From the NCBI RefSeq assembly GCF_000380485.1, contig NZ_AQYG01000048.1, positions 248,001 to 312,000 of the forward strand: 64,000 nucleotides of DNA. The letters run 5' to 3'. The position numbers and the translations under genes were made by a program. Under the pieces are notes generated by a model. That model had not been told where the DNA came from, searched no databases, and saw only the letters and a program-made list of their open reading frames with translations. Origin of the DNA: Jongsikchunia kroppenstedtii DSM 45133. GTDB lineage: Bacteria; Actinomycetota; Actinomycetes; Mycobacteriales; Mycobacteriaceae. Positions 34,969 through 44,648 of this stretch are shown here, in pieces. Position 1 is the stretch's first letter; every line of letters starts with the position of its first letter.

Positions 34969-36513
34969 CTAGTGGACCTGCCTTTCGCCGTCCCAGAACT
35001 GTTTGCGCAGTTCGCGTTTGAGCACTTTGCCGGCGCCCGACTTGGGCAGCTCGTCGGTATACGAGTAGCTGCGCGGCACCTTGTAGTTGGCGATCAGCTC
35101 CTTGGCATGGTCGTGCAGGTCCTCGTCGGTGACCGTTGCGTTCGGCATCAGCACGATCACCGCGTGCACCCGCTCGCCCCACCGGTCGTCCGGGACGCCG
35201 ATCACGGCGACCGCGGCCACCGCGGGATGCGATGCCAGGGCGTTCTCGACCTCGACCGAATACACGTTCTCGCCGCCGGTCACGATCATGTCCTTGATGC
35301 GGTCGACGATGAACACGTAGCCGTGTTCGTCCATCCGGCCGCCGTCGCCGGTGTGCATCCAGCCGTCGCGGACCGCCTCCGCGGTGGCCTCGGGCTGATT
35401 CCAGTAGCCGAGCATCACGTGGTCGCCGCGGACCACCACCTCGCCGACCTCGCCGCGGGGAAGCTCGGCGTCGTCCGGGCCCACGATCTTGACCTCGGAA
35501 TGCGGGGCGGCCCGACCGGCCGAGGTGCGCAGCACCGGATCTTTGTGATCGTCAGGCAGCAGCAGTGTGGCGACCGGTGCGACCTCGGTCATGCCGTACG
35601 CCTGGATGAAGGACGCGTTCGGGAAGGTTCGCTGCGCGCGGTCGAGCACCGCCGACGAGATCGGCGACGCGCCGTAGGTGATGTGCTGCTGACAGGACAG
35701 GTCGTAGTTCGCCGTGGCTGGATCATCGACCAGCATCTGAATCATGGTGGGCACCAACAGTGCATCGGTCGTCTGATGCAGCGCGATGGCCTGTGCGACA
35801 CCTTCCGGCGTGAAGAACGGAATGATCACGTGGGTCGTGCCCATCAGATTTCCGCCGACCCAGGACGCCATGTCGGCCAGATGGAACATCGGCGCGGCAT
35901 GCAGCAGGCGGCCGCCGGGCGTGAGGAAGTGCCCGGTGGCCGAGCTGCCCAAGGCCGAGGTCAACAGGTTGCGGTGGCTGAGCATTACGCCCTTGGGGAA
36001 TCCGGTCGTGCCGCCCGTGTAGAAGACACCCGCGAGCGCGTCATCGCCGGTCTCGGTGTCCGGGACCGGGTCGGCGTCGGCCACCAGCTTTTCGTAATCG
36101 AGGCAGCCGTCGGGCAGTTCGCCATCGCCGCAGAAGATGATCTCGCGGATGCCCGGAAAGCCGTCGCGGATCGCGGGAATCATCGGCGCGAACATGTCGT
36201 CGACGAACAGGATCTGGGTATCGGACTCGTCCAGCGAATAGACGATCTCCTTGGGACTCCAGCGGATGTTCACCGGCGTGACCGCCGCGCCGATCCACGG
36301 GACAGCATAGAAGTACTCGTGATAGCGATCGGAGTTGGCGGCCAGCATGCCCACCCGATCGCCGGCCTTGGCGCCCAGCGCGCGCAGGGCCCCGCCGAGT
36401 CTGGCCACCCGGTCGGCGGATTCGGTGAAAGTGCGGACCCGGTCGCCGAAGACGGTGGCCGGCGCATCCGGCTGCTGCTGCACGTTGCGGTGGAGTGATT
36501 GCGTGAGGTGCAT
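34969..36513 (-). CDS. Long-chain fatty acid-CoA ligase (FadD family)
   Basis: A 514-residue ANL-superfamily adenylate-forming enzyme. The ATP loop is YTGGTTGFPKG (165-175), A5 is IQAYGMTE, A7 is GWMHTGD, A8 is VDRIKDMIVTGGENVYSVEVE and the catalytic lysine lies in PKSGAGKVLKRELR near the C-terminus. It should form acyl-AMP and then acyl-CoA; the chain-length or cinnamate-type substrate cannot be told. Convergent with the small repeat-protein gene, divergent from coaE. Confidence 0.9.
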   Translation of the reverse strand: MHLTQSLHRNVQQQPDAPATVFGDRVRTFTESADRVARLGGALRALGAKAGDRVGMLAANSDRYHEYFYAVPWIGAAVTPVNIRWSPKEIVYSLDESDTQILFVDDMFAPMIPAIRDGFPGIREIIFCGDGELPDGCLDYEKLVADADPVPDTETGDDALAGVFYTGGTTGFPKGVMLSHRNLLTSALGSSATGHFLTPGGRLLHAAPMFHLADMASWVGGNLMGTTHVIIPFFTPEGVAQAIALHQTTDALLVPTMIQMLVDDPATANYDLSCQQHITYGASPISSAVLDRAQRTFPNASFIQAYGMTEVAPVATLLLPDDHKDPVLRTSAGRAAPHSEVKIVGPDDAELPRGEVGEVVVRGDHVMLGYWNQPEATAEAVRDGWMHTGDGGRMDEHGYVFIVDRIKDMIVTGGENVYSVEVENALASHPAVAAVAVIGVPDDRWGERVHAVIVLMPNATVTDEDLHDHAKELIANYKVPRSYSYTDELPKSGAGKVLKRELRKQFWDGERQVH

Positions 36514-36598
36514 GTCGCTGTAGTACCACCCTGACTGGGCGATCGTCCGGGAAATCGGACAGGTGTCAGCCTGTTCTCAGGTGTGCAAGGATCGCGGA

Positions 36599-37489
36599 GT
36601 GATTCGGATTGGCCTGACGGGCGGTATCGGTGCCGGCAAGTCGACGGTCGCTCGGGTGCTCACCGAGCGCGGCGCCTACCTCGTCGACTCGGACAAGATC
36701 GCTCGCGAGGTCGTTGCGCCCGGAACGCCGGGGCTGGAACGGATCGTCGAGGCGTTCGGTACCGGTGTCCTCGCCGACGACGGGTCGCTGGACCGGCCGG
36801 CGCTGGCCGCGATCGCGTTCGCCAACGAAGAGAATCGACTGACACTCAACGGCATCACCCATCCGCTGATCGGCGCCCGTACCACCGAGATGATCGGGGC
36901 CGCGCCCGCGGACGGGATTGTGCTGCAGGACATTCCGCTGCTAGTGGAAGGCGGGTTGGCGCCCCTGTTCCATCTGGTGATCATCGTCCACGCCGATGTC
37001 GAAGAGCGGGTCCGCCGCCTGACCGGTCAGCGCGGCATGGGCGAAGAGGATGCGCGGGCCCGGATCGCCGCCCAGGCGACCGAGGAGCAGCGGCGAGCGG
37101 TTGCTGACGTGTGGATCGACAACACCGGCGCCCCAGACGACCTGGAGCCGGTGGTCGGCGCGCTATGGGACGACCGGCTGGTCCCGTTCGAGGCGAATAT
37201 CCGCAGCGGGACGATCGCACCGGCGGTCGCTGTCGACGAACCGTGGGGTCCGGACGCACAGCGGTTGGTCGCCCGGTTGTGGGCGGTCTGCGGCGGCCTG
37301 GCGGCGACGATCGAATGCACCTCAGCGGCAGATAGTTCGGTGCGAGTCGTCGTCCCCGACGCCGATAGCGCGCACAAACTGGCAGAACCCTTGCGGGAGG
37401 GCGGATTTCCCCAGGCGGCCGCGGGCTCGTACGGTTCGGCCGACCCGTTCCGGCCGGCCGCGATCACGATGGACGTCGCCGCGGGCTGA
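36599..37489 (+). CDS. coaE: Dephospho-CoA kinase with truncated C-terminal extension
   Basis: A 296-residue enzyme for the last step of CoA synthesis. Residues 1-~195 are a complete CoaE: P-loop GGIGAGKS (8-15), DSDKIAREVV, PLLVEG. Mycobacterial CoaE (Rv1631, ~407 residues) carries a C-terminal GrpB/UPF0157-like domain. Here residues ~196-296 retain only its beginning (LVPFEANIRSG, an LVARLWAVCGG stretch, SAHKLAEPLREGGFP) without the HIGSTAVPG-type motif, and then stop. GTG start with AAGGA 7 bases upstream. Located between fadD and uvrB as in mycobacteria. Confidence 0.92.
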   Translation: MIRIGLTGGIGAGKSTVARVLTERGAYLVDSDKIAREVVAPGTPGLERIVEAFGTGVLADDGSLDRPALAAIAFANEENRLTLNGITHPLIGARTTEMIGAAPADGIVLQDIPLLVEGGLAPLFHLVIIVHADVEERVRRLTGQRGMGEEDARARIAAQATEEQRRAVADVWIDNTGAPDDLEPVVGALWDDRLVPFEANIRSGTIAPAVAVDEPWGPDAQRLVARLWAVCGGLAATIECTSAADSSVRVVVPDADSAHKLAEPLREGGFPQAAAGSYGSADPFRPAAITMDVAAG

Positions 37490-37501
37490 CGAGACGACCG
37501 T

Positions 37502-38032
37502 TCAGCGCCGATCCGATCGATCCGAGGGATCGATCCAGGTCAGCGGCGCCTCGCAGGCGGCAAGCCAACTCATGACGTCGCCGTGGGTGGCCGCGCCCGC
37601 GAGTGTCTGGGTCGCGATCTCCACCGCACGCACGCAGGCGTCCATGTCGAGGTACCCGGCTCGATGAGCCTCAAAGAGCTCATCGACGTCGACGAGCTCC
37701 AGCGGCTGATCGGGACGATCCAGCAGGTCGAGATACCAGTCCTCGGTGTGCCAGACGCCGTTCTCCTCGGTGATCGCGGCGATGTCCAGGTAGTACCGCC
37801 AACCCTTGTCGTGGCCGGCGGTGAAGTGAAAGATGCTGGCGCGCAGCCCGAACGTCGGCAGCAGCCAGGACTGCAGATACCAGAACTCGGGATGGTCGGA
37901 CGGCCGCGCCATATAGAGGCCGAAATCCGTCCTGCGGTATTCGTCGACCTGCCGCACGAACCCCTTGGGGTCGACGTTGGTCATCGCTGCGACGTCGAAG
38001 GTCTCGTGCTTCGGGGCGTGCAGGTCGGCCAT
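37502..38032 (-). CDS. DUF402 protein (Rv1632c type)
   Basis: A 176-residue cytosolic protein of the DUF402 family, which includes nucleotide-phosphate hydrolases and the RNase-associated FomD-like fold. Conserved features are [27 protein letters not shown] and the acidic [11 protein letters not shown] with [16 protein letters not shown], which would bind divalent metal. Sits convergent to coaE and divergent to uvrB exactly as in M. tuberculosis. The precise substrate is unknown. Confidence 0.83.
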   Translation of the reverse strand: MADLHAPKHETFDVAAMTNVDPKGFVRQVDEYRRTDFGLYMARPSDHPEFWYLQSWLLPTFGLRASIFHFTAGHDKGWRYYLDIAAITEENGVWHTEDWYLDLLDRPDQPLELVDVDELFEAHRAGYLDMDACVRAVEIATQTLAGAATHGDVMSWLAACEAPLTWIDPSDRSDRR

Positions 38033-38102
38033 TGCCGCAGCCTACCGGCGGGATGCAGCCGCACGGGGGATGAATGTCGTACCGGCCGCCTACCCTGGGG
38101 GC

Positions 38103-40295
38103 ATGGCTTTTGCTGCGGAGATCTCAGACGAGGCGCACCCCGACCGGTCGCACCCCGAGGTGCTGGCGCATTCGGAGTTCCGTCCGATCGTGGAGATCGA
38201 GCGGACCGGCGGCCACTTCGAGGTGGTCTCCGAACACAAGCCTGCCGGAGATCAGCCGGAGGCCATCGCCGACCTGGAGCGCCGGATCACCGGCGGCGAG
38301 AAGGACGTCGTGCTGCTGGGCGCCACCGGTACCGGCAAGTCGGCGACCACGGCCTGGCTGATCGAGAAGCTGCAGCGGCCGACACTGGTGATGGCACCCA
38401 ACAAGACGCTCGCCGCGCAGCTGGCCAATGAGCTGCGAGACATGTTGCCGAACAACGCCGTTGAGTACTTCGTCTCGTACTACGACTACTACCAGCCCGA
38501 GGCGTATATCGCGCAGACCGATACCTATATCGAGAAGGACAGCTCGATCAACGACGACGTCGAGCGGCTGCGGCACTCGGCCACGTCCAACCTGCTGTCA
38601 CGCCGCGACGTCGTGGTGGTCGCGTCGGTGTCCTGCATCTATGGCCTGGGCACGCCGCAGTCGTACCTGGATCGGTCGGTGCAGCTGGACGTGGGGCAGG
38701 AGGTCGATCGCGACGCGCTGCTGCGGCTGCTCGTCGACGTGCAGTACAACCGCAACGACCACGCGTTCACTCGCGGCACCTTCCGGGTGCGCGGCGACAC
38801 GGTCGAGATCATCCCGTCGTACGAAGAGCTGGCCGTGCGGATCGAGTTCTTCGGCGACGAGATCGAGGCGCTGTACTACCTGCACCCGCTCACCGGCGAT
38901 GTGGTGCGCCAGGTCGAGAATCTGCGCATCTTCCCCGCCACCCACTACGTCGCGGGCCCGGAACGCATGGCCAAGGCGATCAGCGGGATCGAGGAGGAGC
39001 TCGAGCATCGGCTGGCCGAGTTCGAGAAGCAGGGGAAACTGCTGGAGGCGCAGCGACTTCGGATGCGCACCGACTATGACATCGAGATGATGAAGCAGGT
39101 CGGATTCTGCAGCGGTATCGAGAACTACTCGCGGCATATTGACGGCCGTGGCCCCGGCACGGCTCCCGCGACCCTGATCGACTATTTCCCGGAGGACTTC
39201 CTCCTGGTGATCGACGAGTCGCACGTGACGGTGCCGCAGATCGGTGCGATGTACGAGGGCGACATGTCGCGCAAGCGCAACCTGGTCGACTACGGGTTCC
39301 GGCTGCCGTCCGCGGTCGACAACCGGCCGCTGACGTGGGACGAGTTCGCCGACCGGATCGGTCAGACCGTGTACCTGTCGGCGACCCCGGGTCCGTACGA
39401 ACTGGGCCGCACCGGAGGTGAATTCGTCGAGCAGGTCATCCGGCCGACCGGGCTCGTCGATCCCGAGGTGATCATCAAGCCCACCAAGGGCCAGATCGAC
39501 GATCTGGTGCACGAGATCCGCGAGCGGGCAGACCGCGACGAACGAGTGCTGGTCACCACGCTCACCAAGAAGATGGCTGAGGATCTCACCGACTATCTGC
39601 TCGAGTTGGGTATCCGGGTGCGTTACCTGCATTCGGAGGTCGACACTCTACGTCGCGTCGAGTTGCTCAGGCAGCTGCGGCTGGGCGAGTACGACGTCTT
39701 GATAGGTATCAACCTGCTGCGTGAGGGGCTGGATCTGCCGGAGGTGTCGCTCGTCGCGATCCTCGATGCCGACAAGGAAGGCTTCCTACGCAGCACCACC
39801 AGCCTTATTCAGACGATCGGCCGCGCGGCACGAAATGTGTCCGGTCAGGTGCACATGTATGCGGACAAGATCACCGACTCGATGCGCTATGCGATCGACG
39901 AAACCGAACGCCGACGCGAAAAGCAGATCGCCTACAACAAGAAGATGGGCGTCGACCCGCAGCCGTTGCGCAAGAAGATCGCCGACATTCTGGATCAGGT
40001 CTACCAAGAGGCCGACGACACCGAGTCGATTCCGGTCGGCGGATCCGGGCGCAATGCCAGCCGCGGGCGCCGGTCACAGGGCGAGCTGAGCAAGACACCG
40101 AGCGCCGGGGTGATCGAGAAGCGCGACATATCGGCCATGCCGCGCGCCGAATTGGCCGATCTCATTGCCAGCCTCACCGATCAGATGATGAATGCGGCCC
40201 GCGAGCTGCAGTTCGAGCTGGCAGGGCGATTGCGGGACGAAATTGCAGATCTCAAGAAGGAACTGCGCGGTATGGATGCCGCAGGTATCAAATAG
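38103..40295 (+). CDS. uvrB: Excinuclease ABC subunit B
   Basis: A 730-residue nucleotide excision repair helicase. It has Walker A GATGTGKS, the beta-hairpin region around [25 protein letters not shown], Walker B-type LVIDESHVT, helicase motifs V/VI ([24 protein letters not shown]), and the C-terminal UVR domain ([27 protein letters not shown]) that contacts UvrC. The N-terminus is ~25 residues longer than usual before [28 protein letters not shown]. No SOS box was found upstream. Confidence 0.97.
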   Translation: MAFAAEISDEAHPDRSHPEVLAHSEFRPIVEIERTGGHFEVVSEHKPAGDQPEAIADLERRITGGEKDVVLLGATGTGKSATTAWLIEKLQRPTLVMAPNKTLAAQLANELRDMLPNNAVEYFVSYYDYYQPEAYIAQTDTYIEKDSSINDDVERLRHSATSNLLSRRDVVVVASVSCIYGLGTPQSYLDRSVQLDVGQEVDRDALLRLLVDVQYNRNDHAFTRGTFRVRGDTVEIIPSYEELAVRIEFFGDEIEALYYLHPLTGDVVRQVENLRIFPATHYVAGPERMAKAISGIEEELEHRLAEFEKQGKLLEAQRLRMRTDYDIEMMKQVGFCSGIENYSRHIDGRGPGTAPATLIDYFPEDFLLVIDESHVTVPQIGAMYEGDMSRKRNLVDYGFRLPSAVDNRPLTWDEFADRIGQTVYLSATPGPYELGRTGGEFVEQVIRPTGLVDPEVIIKPTKGQIDDLVHEIRERADRDERVLVTTLTKKMAEDLTDYLLELGIRVRYLHSEVDTLRRVELLRQLRLGEYDVLIGINLLREGLDLPEVSLVAILDADKEGFLRSTTSLIQTIGRAARNVSGQVHMYADKITDSMRYAIDETERRREKQIAYNKKMGVDPQPLRKKIADILDQVYQEADDTESIPVGGSGRNASRGRRSQGELSKTPSAGVIEKRDISAMPRAELADLIASLTDQMMNAARELQFELAGRLRDEIADLKKELRGMDAAGIK

Positions 40296-40404
40296 CCGCA
40301 AATGTGACGCGTGTGGCTATCCGCACGAATTACGGGCATTAGCGTTCGTTACCGACTAATGTCGCTGATCAGAACGCCCCCCAACCAGGAGGAAATGGTT
40401 AAAC

Positions 40405-40854
40405 ATGAGCGCCTACCAGACGATCGTCGTGGGTACGGACGGATCGGAGCCCTCGCTGAAGGCCGTTGATCGCGCCGCCGCCGTCGCCGGCGACTCGGCC
40501 AAGCTGATTATCGCCTGCGCGTACTTCCCGGAGGAGGACCGCAACGTCGCCTCGGCGTCCGACGCCCTCAAGGACGAGGCCTACCAGGTCCACGGCTCGG
40601 CACCCACCGACAGCATCCTGCGCACCGCTGCCGAGCGGGCCACTGCCGCCGGCGCCAAGAACATCGAGCGCCAGTCGGTCATCGGCGCCCCGGTCGACGC
40701 GCTGCTGAAGCTGGCCGTCGAATCCAGCGCCGATCTGCTGGTCATCGGTAACCGCGGCCTCAACTCGATCGCGGGACGCGTGCTCGGCTCGGTTCCGGCC
40801 GACGTGTCGCGCAAGTCGAAGAGCGACGTGCTGATCGTCCACACGTACAACTGA
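40405..40854 (+). CDS. Universal stress protein (Rv1636 type)
   Basis: A 149-residue single-domain UspA protein. It begins with the strand YQTIVVGTDGSEPSL and has the nucleotide-binding loop GNRGLNSIAGRVLGSVP near the C-terminus. The M. tuberculosis counterpart Rv1636 binds ATP and cyclic AMP. AGGAGG (40387-40392) precedes the ATG by 12 bases. Monocistronic, closed by a strong terminator. Confidence 0.92.
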   Translation: MSAYQTIVVGTDGSEPSLKAVDRAAAVAGDSAKLIIACAYFPEEDRNVASASDALKDEAYQVHGSAPTDSILRTAAERATAAGAKNIERQSVIGAPVDALLKLAVESSADLLVIGNRGLNSIAGRVLGSVPADVSRKSKSDVLIVHTYN

Positions 40855-40867
40855 CGTTTACCAGCCG

Positions 40868-40901
40868 AAAGGGCCGGACGGTGAGTACCGTCCGGCCCTT
40901 T
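40868..40901. terminator. Strong terminator between usp and helD
   Basis: Perfect 15-bp stem (AAAGGGCCGGACGGT, 40868-40882; complement 40887-40901) with a GAGT tetraloop, carrying A- and T-runs at its ends, so it can serve both convergent genes. Confidence 0.85.
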
Positions 40902-40930
40902 CGCTGTATTCGGGTGCGCTGTATTCGGAG

Positions 40931-43204
40931 CTAGTCGAGGACCAGCACGTCCGGCAGCGGCTCGGCATGCACCACGACCAGGTCCTGGGTCGCACGGGTG
41001 AGGGCCACATACAGGTCGCTCAGGCCGCGGGCGGTCTGGCCCACGATCGCCGCGGGCTCCACGACGACGGTGCGATCGAACTCCAGGCCCTTGCATTCGC
41101 CGACGGTCAAGACGGATACCCGCTCGTCGTCCACCGTCAGCGTCCCCGCCATCGCATCCGGGACGATGATCGCGCAGATGCCGTCGTCGAGATCGGCCGT
41201 CGCCTCGGCGATCGCGGTCGCGGCGATCTCGTCGGTGTCCCAGACCTCGCGCCACACCGGCTTGCGTCCCGTCGACCGGATCGATTCCGGCGCAGGCAGA
41301 TCGGGGTCGATGGCGGCTAGCACCGGCGCCGCTACGGCCATGATCTCCGCCGGGGTCCGGTAGTTGACGGTCAGATCGAACTGCCGCCAGCGCTTCGCCA
41401 CATAGGGTTCAAGCACCGCATTCCACGACGTGGTTCCGGCCAGGTCGCCGGTCTGTGCGGTGTCGCCGATCACCGTCATCCATCGATTGGGGATGCGGCG
41501 CATGATCATTCGCCACGCCATCGGCGAGAGTTCTTGGGCCTCATCGATGACCACGTGCCCGAACGTCCAGGTGCGATCGTTGTAGGCGCGTTCGGCGGTG
41601 GTCATCGACGTGCGTCGAACCTGGCGCTGAGCGAGCTGCTCGGCGTCGATCAGGTCGTAGGCCATCAGGATCTCGGGATCGAGTTCGTCCTCCAGATCCT
41701 GTGGCGCCGAGCCGGTCAGGATGTCGAGCGCCTCCTGTGCCTCGGCGATCTTGCGGCGCCACTCCTGCTGCTGCCGCTCGTCGTCGTCATCGATGCCGAT
41801 GATCTCGGCCAGTTCGTCCAGCAACGGCGCATCGCTCGCCGAGAACTCGGTCGCCGTATCCTCGGAACGGCTGCGCTGCAGTAGCTCTCGATCCCGTGCC
41901 GACCATTCGGGGGTAGCGGCGGCAATACGGTCGGGTGAGGCGAGCAGGTCGGCCAGCACCCGCTCCGGGGTGAGCAGCGGCCAGCAGCGATCGAGTTCCC
42001 GGACGATCGCCGGATCCTCGCGCATCTCGTTGCGGATCTCCGCGATGTCACTGCCGCTCAGCAGCTGCGAGCCATCGAGGGTCGATGTGCCGATCCGCGC
42101 GGCGTGCTGGGCCGCGAGTTCGTCGAAGGCGGCCCGCAGGAATACCGGGCGCGCGACGTTGTGGGTGCGCCTCGACGACCGGGCACGGCCGCGCGCCTTG
42201 CGGATCAGCTTGTTGTCGATGCGCAGGGGATGCCCGTCGAAGCGGACCTCGATCGGGTGGCCGGGCAGGATCTGCCGTTCGCGCACAGCCTGCTTCATCA
42301 CCTCGACCATCCGCAGGTCGCCCTTCACCGCCGCGGTGGCGCGCGACTCGCGCCGAGCCGCGGTGACGCCGGGGTAGAGGTTGCCGATGGTCGACAGGAG
42401 CACGCCGCTTTCGCCGAGCGAGGGGAGCACCTGGCCGATGTAGTTGAGGAAGACCGAGTTGGGTCCGATGATCAGGACGCCGCTGCGCGACAACGTGTCC
42501 CGATATGTGTACAGCAGATAGGCGGCACGATGCAGCGCGACCGCGGTCTTGCCGGTGCCGGGCCCGCCCTGCACCACCATGACCCCGCGGTGCGGCGACC
42601 GGATGATCAGATCCTGCTCGCGCTGAATGGTTTCCACGATGTCCGACATCTGGCCGGTGCGCGCGGTGTTGAGCGCGTCGATCAGTGCCGACTCGTTGAC
42701 GACATCGCCGTGCGCGGCGGTCGGCGAATCAGTGTCGGTGGCCGAGCTGCTGGCGAGCACCTCGCTGTTGACCGCGGTGACCTTGCGGTTGCGGGTGCGG
42801 ATGTGGCGCCGGATGTGCACGTGCTCGCGCGATGCCGGCGTCGCCAGATAGAACGGGCGGGCCATCGGGGCGCGCCAGTCCAGCAGCAGCGTCGAATCCT
42901 GCTCGTCGTCGTCCAGCACGCCGATGCGTCCGATCCGCCGGACTTCGGTGGTGCCGTCTTCGTCCGCGTCCATGTCCAGCCGGCCGAAGTACAGGTTGTG
43001 CTCGGCGGCGTCGAGTTTCGTCAGATCCTCGGTGTACATGCGCTCGTACGACTCGCGCTCGGACAGCGCCTGCGGCGTGCCGTCGGTCTCCTTCAGCGAA
43101 TCCGACAGCCGACGGTTGGTGTTGGCGCGCATCCGGTCGAGACGGGCGTAGAGCCGATCGAGGTGCTCCTGCTCGGGAGCGAGGAGATCGTTGTCTGCGG
43201 TCAT
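40931..43204 (-). CDS. helD: HelD-like UvrD-family ATPase, RNA polymerase recycling factor
   Basis: A 757-residue superfamily 1 ATPase. An N-terminal coiled coil (LAPEQEHLDRLYARLDRMRANTNRRL) is followed by RIGRIGVLDDDEQDSTLLLDWRAPMARPFY, typical of HelD proteins that insert into RNA polymerase channels. Walker A is GGPGTGKTAVALHRAAYLLY, Walker B is VVIDEAQELSP, and motif VI is YVALTRATQDLVVV. It frees RNA polymerase from nucleic acid; some actinobacterial HelD forms protect against rifampicin. I start at the ATG with AAGGA 6 bases upstream, not at the longer frame to 43315. It is present in fast-growing mycobacteria but, to my knowledge, not in M. tuberculosis. Confidence 0.87.
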   Translation of the reverse strand: MTADNDLLAPEQEHLDRLYARLDRMRANTNRRLSDSLKETDGTPQALSERESYERMYTEDLTKLDAAEHNLYFGRLDMDADEDGTTEVRRIGRIGVLDDDEQDSTLLLDWRAPMARPFYLATPASREHVHIRRHIRTRNRKVTAVNSEVLASSSATDTDSPTAAHGDVVNESALIDALNTARTGQMSDIVETIQREQDLIIRSPHRGVMVVQGGPGTGKTAVALHRAAYLLYTYRDTLSRSGVLIIGPNSVFLNYIGQVLPSLGESGVLLSTIGNLYPGVTAARRESRATAAVKGDLRMVEVMKQAVRERQILPGHPIEVRFDGHPLRIDNKLIRKARGRARSSRRTHNVARPVFLRAAFDELAAQHAARIGTSTLDGSQLLSGSDIAEIRNEMREDPAIVRELDRCWPLLTPERVLADLLASPDRIAAATPEWSARDRELLQRSRSEDTATEFSASDAPLLDELAEIIGIDDDDERQQQEWRRKIAEAQEALDILTGSAPQDLEDELDPEILMAYDLIDAEQLAQRQVRRTSMTTAERAYNDRTWTFGHVVIDEAQELSPMAWRMIMRRIPNRWMTVIGDTAQTGDLAGTTSWNAVLEPYVAKRWRQFDLTVNYRTPAEIMAVAAPVLAAIDPDLPAPESIRSTGRKPVWREVWDTDEIAATAIAEATADLDDGICAIIVPDAMAGTLTVDDERVSVLTVGECKGLEFDRTVVVEPAAIVGQTARGLSDLYVALTRATQDLVVVHAEPLPDVLVLD

Positions 43205-43331
43205 TGGTCCTTCTGGATCCGTCCCCGCACGGAAATGCGGCAGGGGTGAAACGACGATCCAGTCTACTGACGTTCGCGGGGTCGCGGGTGGCGTGCGGAC
43301 TGTCTCCTCGGGCACACCGCGAAATGCGGTC

Positions 43332-43358
43332 TTGACCGTAACGTAACAGTGTTATACA
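43332..43358 (+). promoter_or_regulatory. Candidate promoter/operator of the DUF3159-TetR pair
   Basis: TTGACC (43332-43337) and TATACA (43353-43358) with a short 15-base spacer; the spacer contains TAAC-AGT-GTTA, a small palindrome that the co-encoded TetR protein might bind. The start codon at 43367 is only ~8 bases downstream, suggesting a leaderless transcript. Confidence 0.4.
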
Positions 43359-43366
43359 ACGGGTGT

Positions 43367-44023
43367 ATGGATCAGTGTTCGACTGCTCGGCGACCGGGCG
43401 CCGACCGGCGCGCAGCTCCCGAACGAACGCATGACCGGCCACGGACCGCCTGGGAGCAGATCGGCGGGCTCAGTGGCCTTATCCAGTCGTCGATCCCGTC
43501 GTTGTTGTTCGTGGCCGTGCAGTCGATTCTCGGGATCGCCGCCGCCGCGATGGCGGCGTTTGCGGTCGCCCTGCTGATCCTCATCGCGCGGCGGATGCGG
43601 CGACTGACGATCCGGCCCGCGATCGGTGGCGTCGTGGGTGTGCTCGTCTCGTCGGTTATCGCGTATCGGACCGGCGAGGCGCGAGACTACTTCCTGCCGG
43701 ACATCTGGGGATACGCGATCTGCGCGGTGGCGCTGGCGGTATCGATCGTCGTGCGATGGCCGCTCGCCGGGGTCGTGTGGAGCTCGCTGAACGGTACGTC
43801 GATGCGCTGGCGTAGGGACCGGAAAGCGTTGAGCGGCTACAGCATTGCGACTGCGGTCGCCGTTGCTGTATTCATTCTTCGCGCCGCGACGCAGCTCTGG
43901 TTCTATCGGCACGACGAGGCCGGCGCGATGGCACTGGCGCGCGTCGTCGTCAACTATCCGCTGTGGGCGATCGTCGGCGGCGTCTGGGCCTGGTCGATCC
44001 GTCGCGCCGAGGGTCACACGTGA
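43367..44023 (+). CDS. DUF3159 membrane protein
   Basis: A 218-residue integral membrane protein of the DUF3159 family: a conserved soluble start TAWEQIGGLSGLIQSSIPSLLFV, about five TM helices, and the conserved LNG-x-RWRRDRKALSGYS loop before the last two helices (IATAVAVAVFILRAATQLWFY, ALARVVVNYPLWAIVGG). The role of the family is unknown. A GTG at 43349 lies in frame, but the promoter-like element favours the ATG at 43367. Its stop overlaps the TetR start (GTGA). Confidence 0.83.
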   Translation: MDQCSTARRPGADRRAAPERTHDRPRTAWEQIGGLSGLIQSSIPSLLFVAVQSILGIAAAAMAAFAVALLILIARRMRRLTIRPAIGGVVGVLVSSVIAYRTGEARDYFLPDIWGYAICAVALAVSIVVRWPLAGVVWSSLNGTSMRWRRDRKALSGYSIATAVAVAVFILRAATQLWFYRHDEAGAMALARVVVNYPLWAIVGGVWAWSIRRAEGHT

Positions 44024-44640
44024 GCCCGCGCGCGCTCGATCCCGGCATCCGCAACGCGTTGACAGACGCGGCGATCAGGATTCTGGGGACCGAGGGTCGG
44101 GCCGCGCTGACCACCCGGCGTCTCGCTCGCGAGGCGGACACGTCCACGACGGCCGTCTACACCTACTTCGGGAGCATGGACGATGTTCATCGCCGGGTCC
44201 GCCGGGAGGCGATCAGCCGACTGCTCAGCGCTCTCGACTCCGTGGCCGCAACAGACGATCCGGTCGCCGACCTCGCGCGTGCGGCCGCGATCCAGGTCGA
44301 GCACGGCTGTGCGAATCCGGCGATGTATCGCCTGATGTTCGTCGATCAACCACCGGACGACGCCGACGATCCCGGCGCGCGCGTGTTCGCGCGATTGGGC
44401 GAATTGATCGCCCGCTGCATCGAGCACGAACGATTCCACCCCGACGAGCAGCATCGTCCGGCGATGTGGGCGGGTGAGGTGTGGACGATGGGCCATGGAG
44501 CGGTGATGCTGGCGCTGACCCGGGTGATTCCGGTCGATCAGGTAGCCGCGCTACATGCCGACATGTTCTTCCGGCTCTGCGTCGGGTTCGGCGACGACCG
44601 AGACCGCGCCCGCGAGTCGACCGACGCGGCGCAGGCGTGA
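44020..44640 (+). CDS. TetR-family transcriptional regulator
   Basis: A 206-residue TetR protein: HTH segment LTTRRLAREADTSTTAVYTYFGSMDDVHRRV (residues ~30-62), C-terminal ligand domain including HPDEQHRPAMWAGEVWTMGHGAVMLALT, which follows the WHG-type TetR C-terminal domain. GTG start overlapping the DUF3159 stop, so the two form one unit and the regulator probably controls it. The inducing ligand is unknown. Confidence 0.87.
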   Translation: MSPRALDPGIRNALTDAAIRILGTEGRAALTTRRLAREADTSTTAVYTYFGSMDDVHRRVRREAISRLLSALDSVAATDDPVADLARAAAIQVEHGCANPAMYRLMFVDQPPDDADDPGARVFARLGELIARCIEHERFHPDEQHRPAMWAGEVWTMGHGAVMLALTRVIPVDQVAALHADMFFRLCVGFGDDRDRARESTDAAQA

Positions 44641-44648
44641 ATGGGCGA

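Noticed and set aside
38033-38102. LexA box before uvrB
   Set aside because: No TCGAAC-N4-GTTCGA-like sequence found in the interval.
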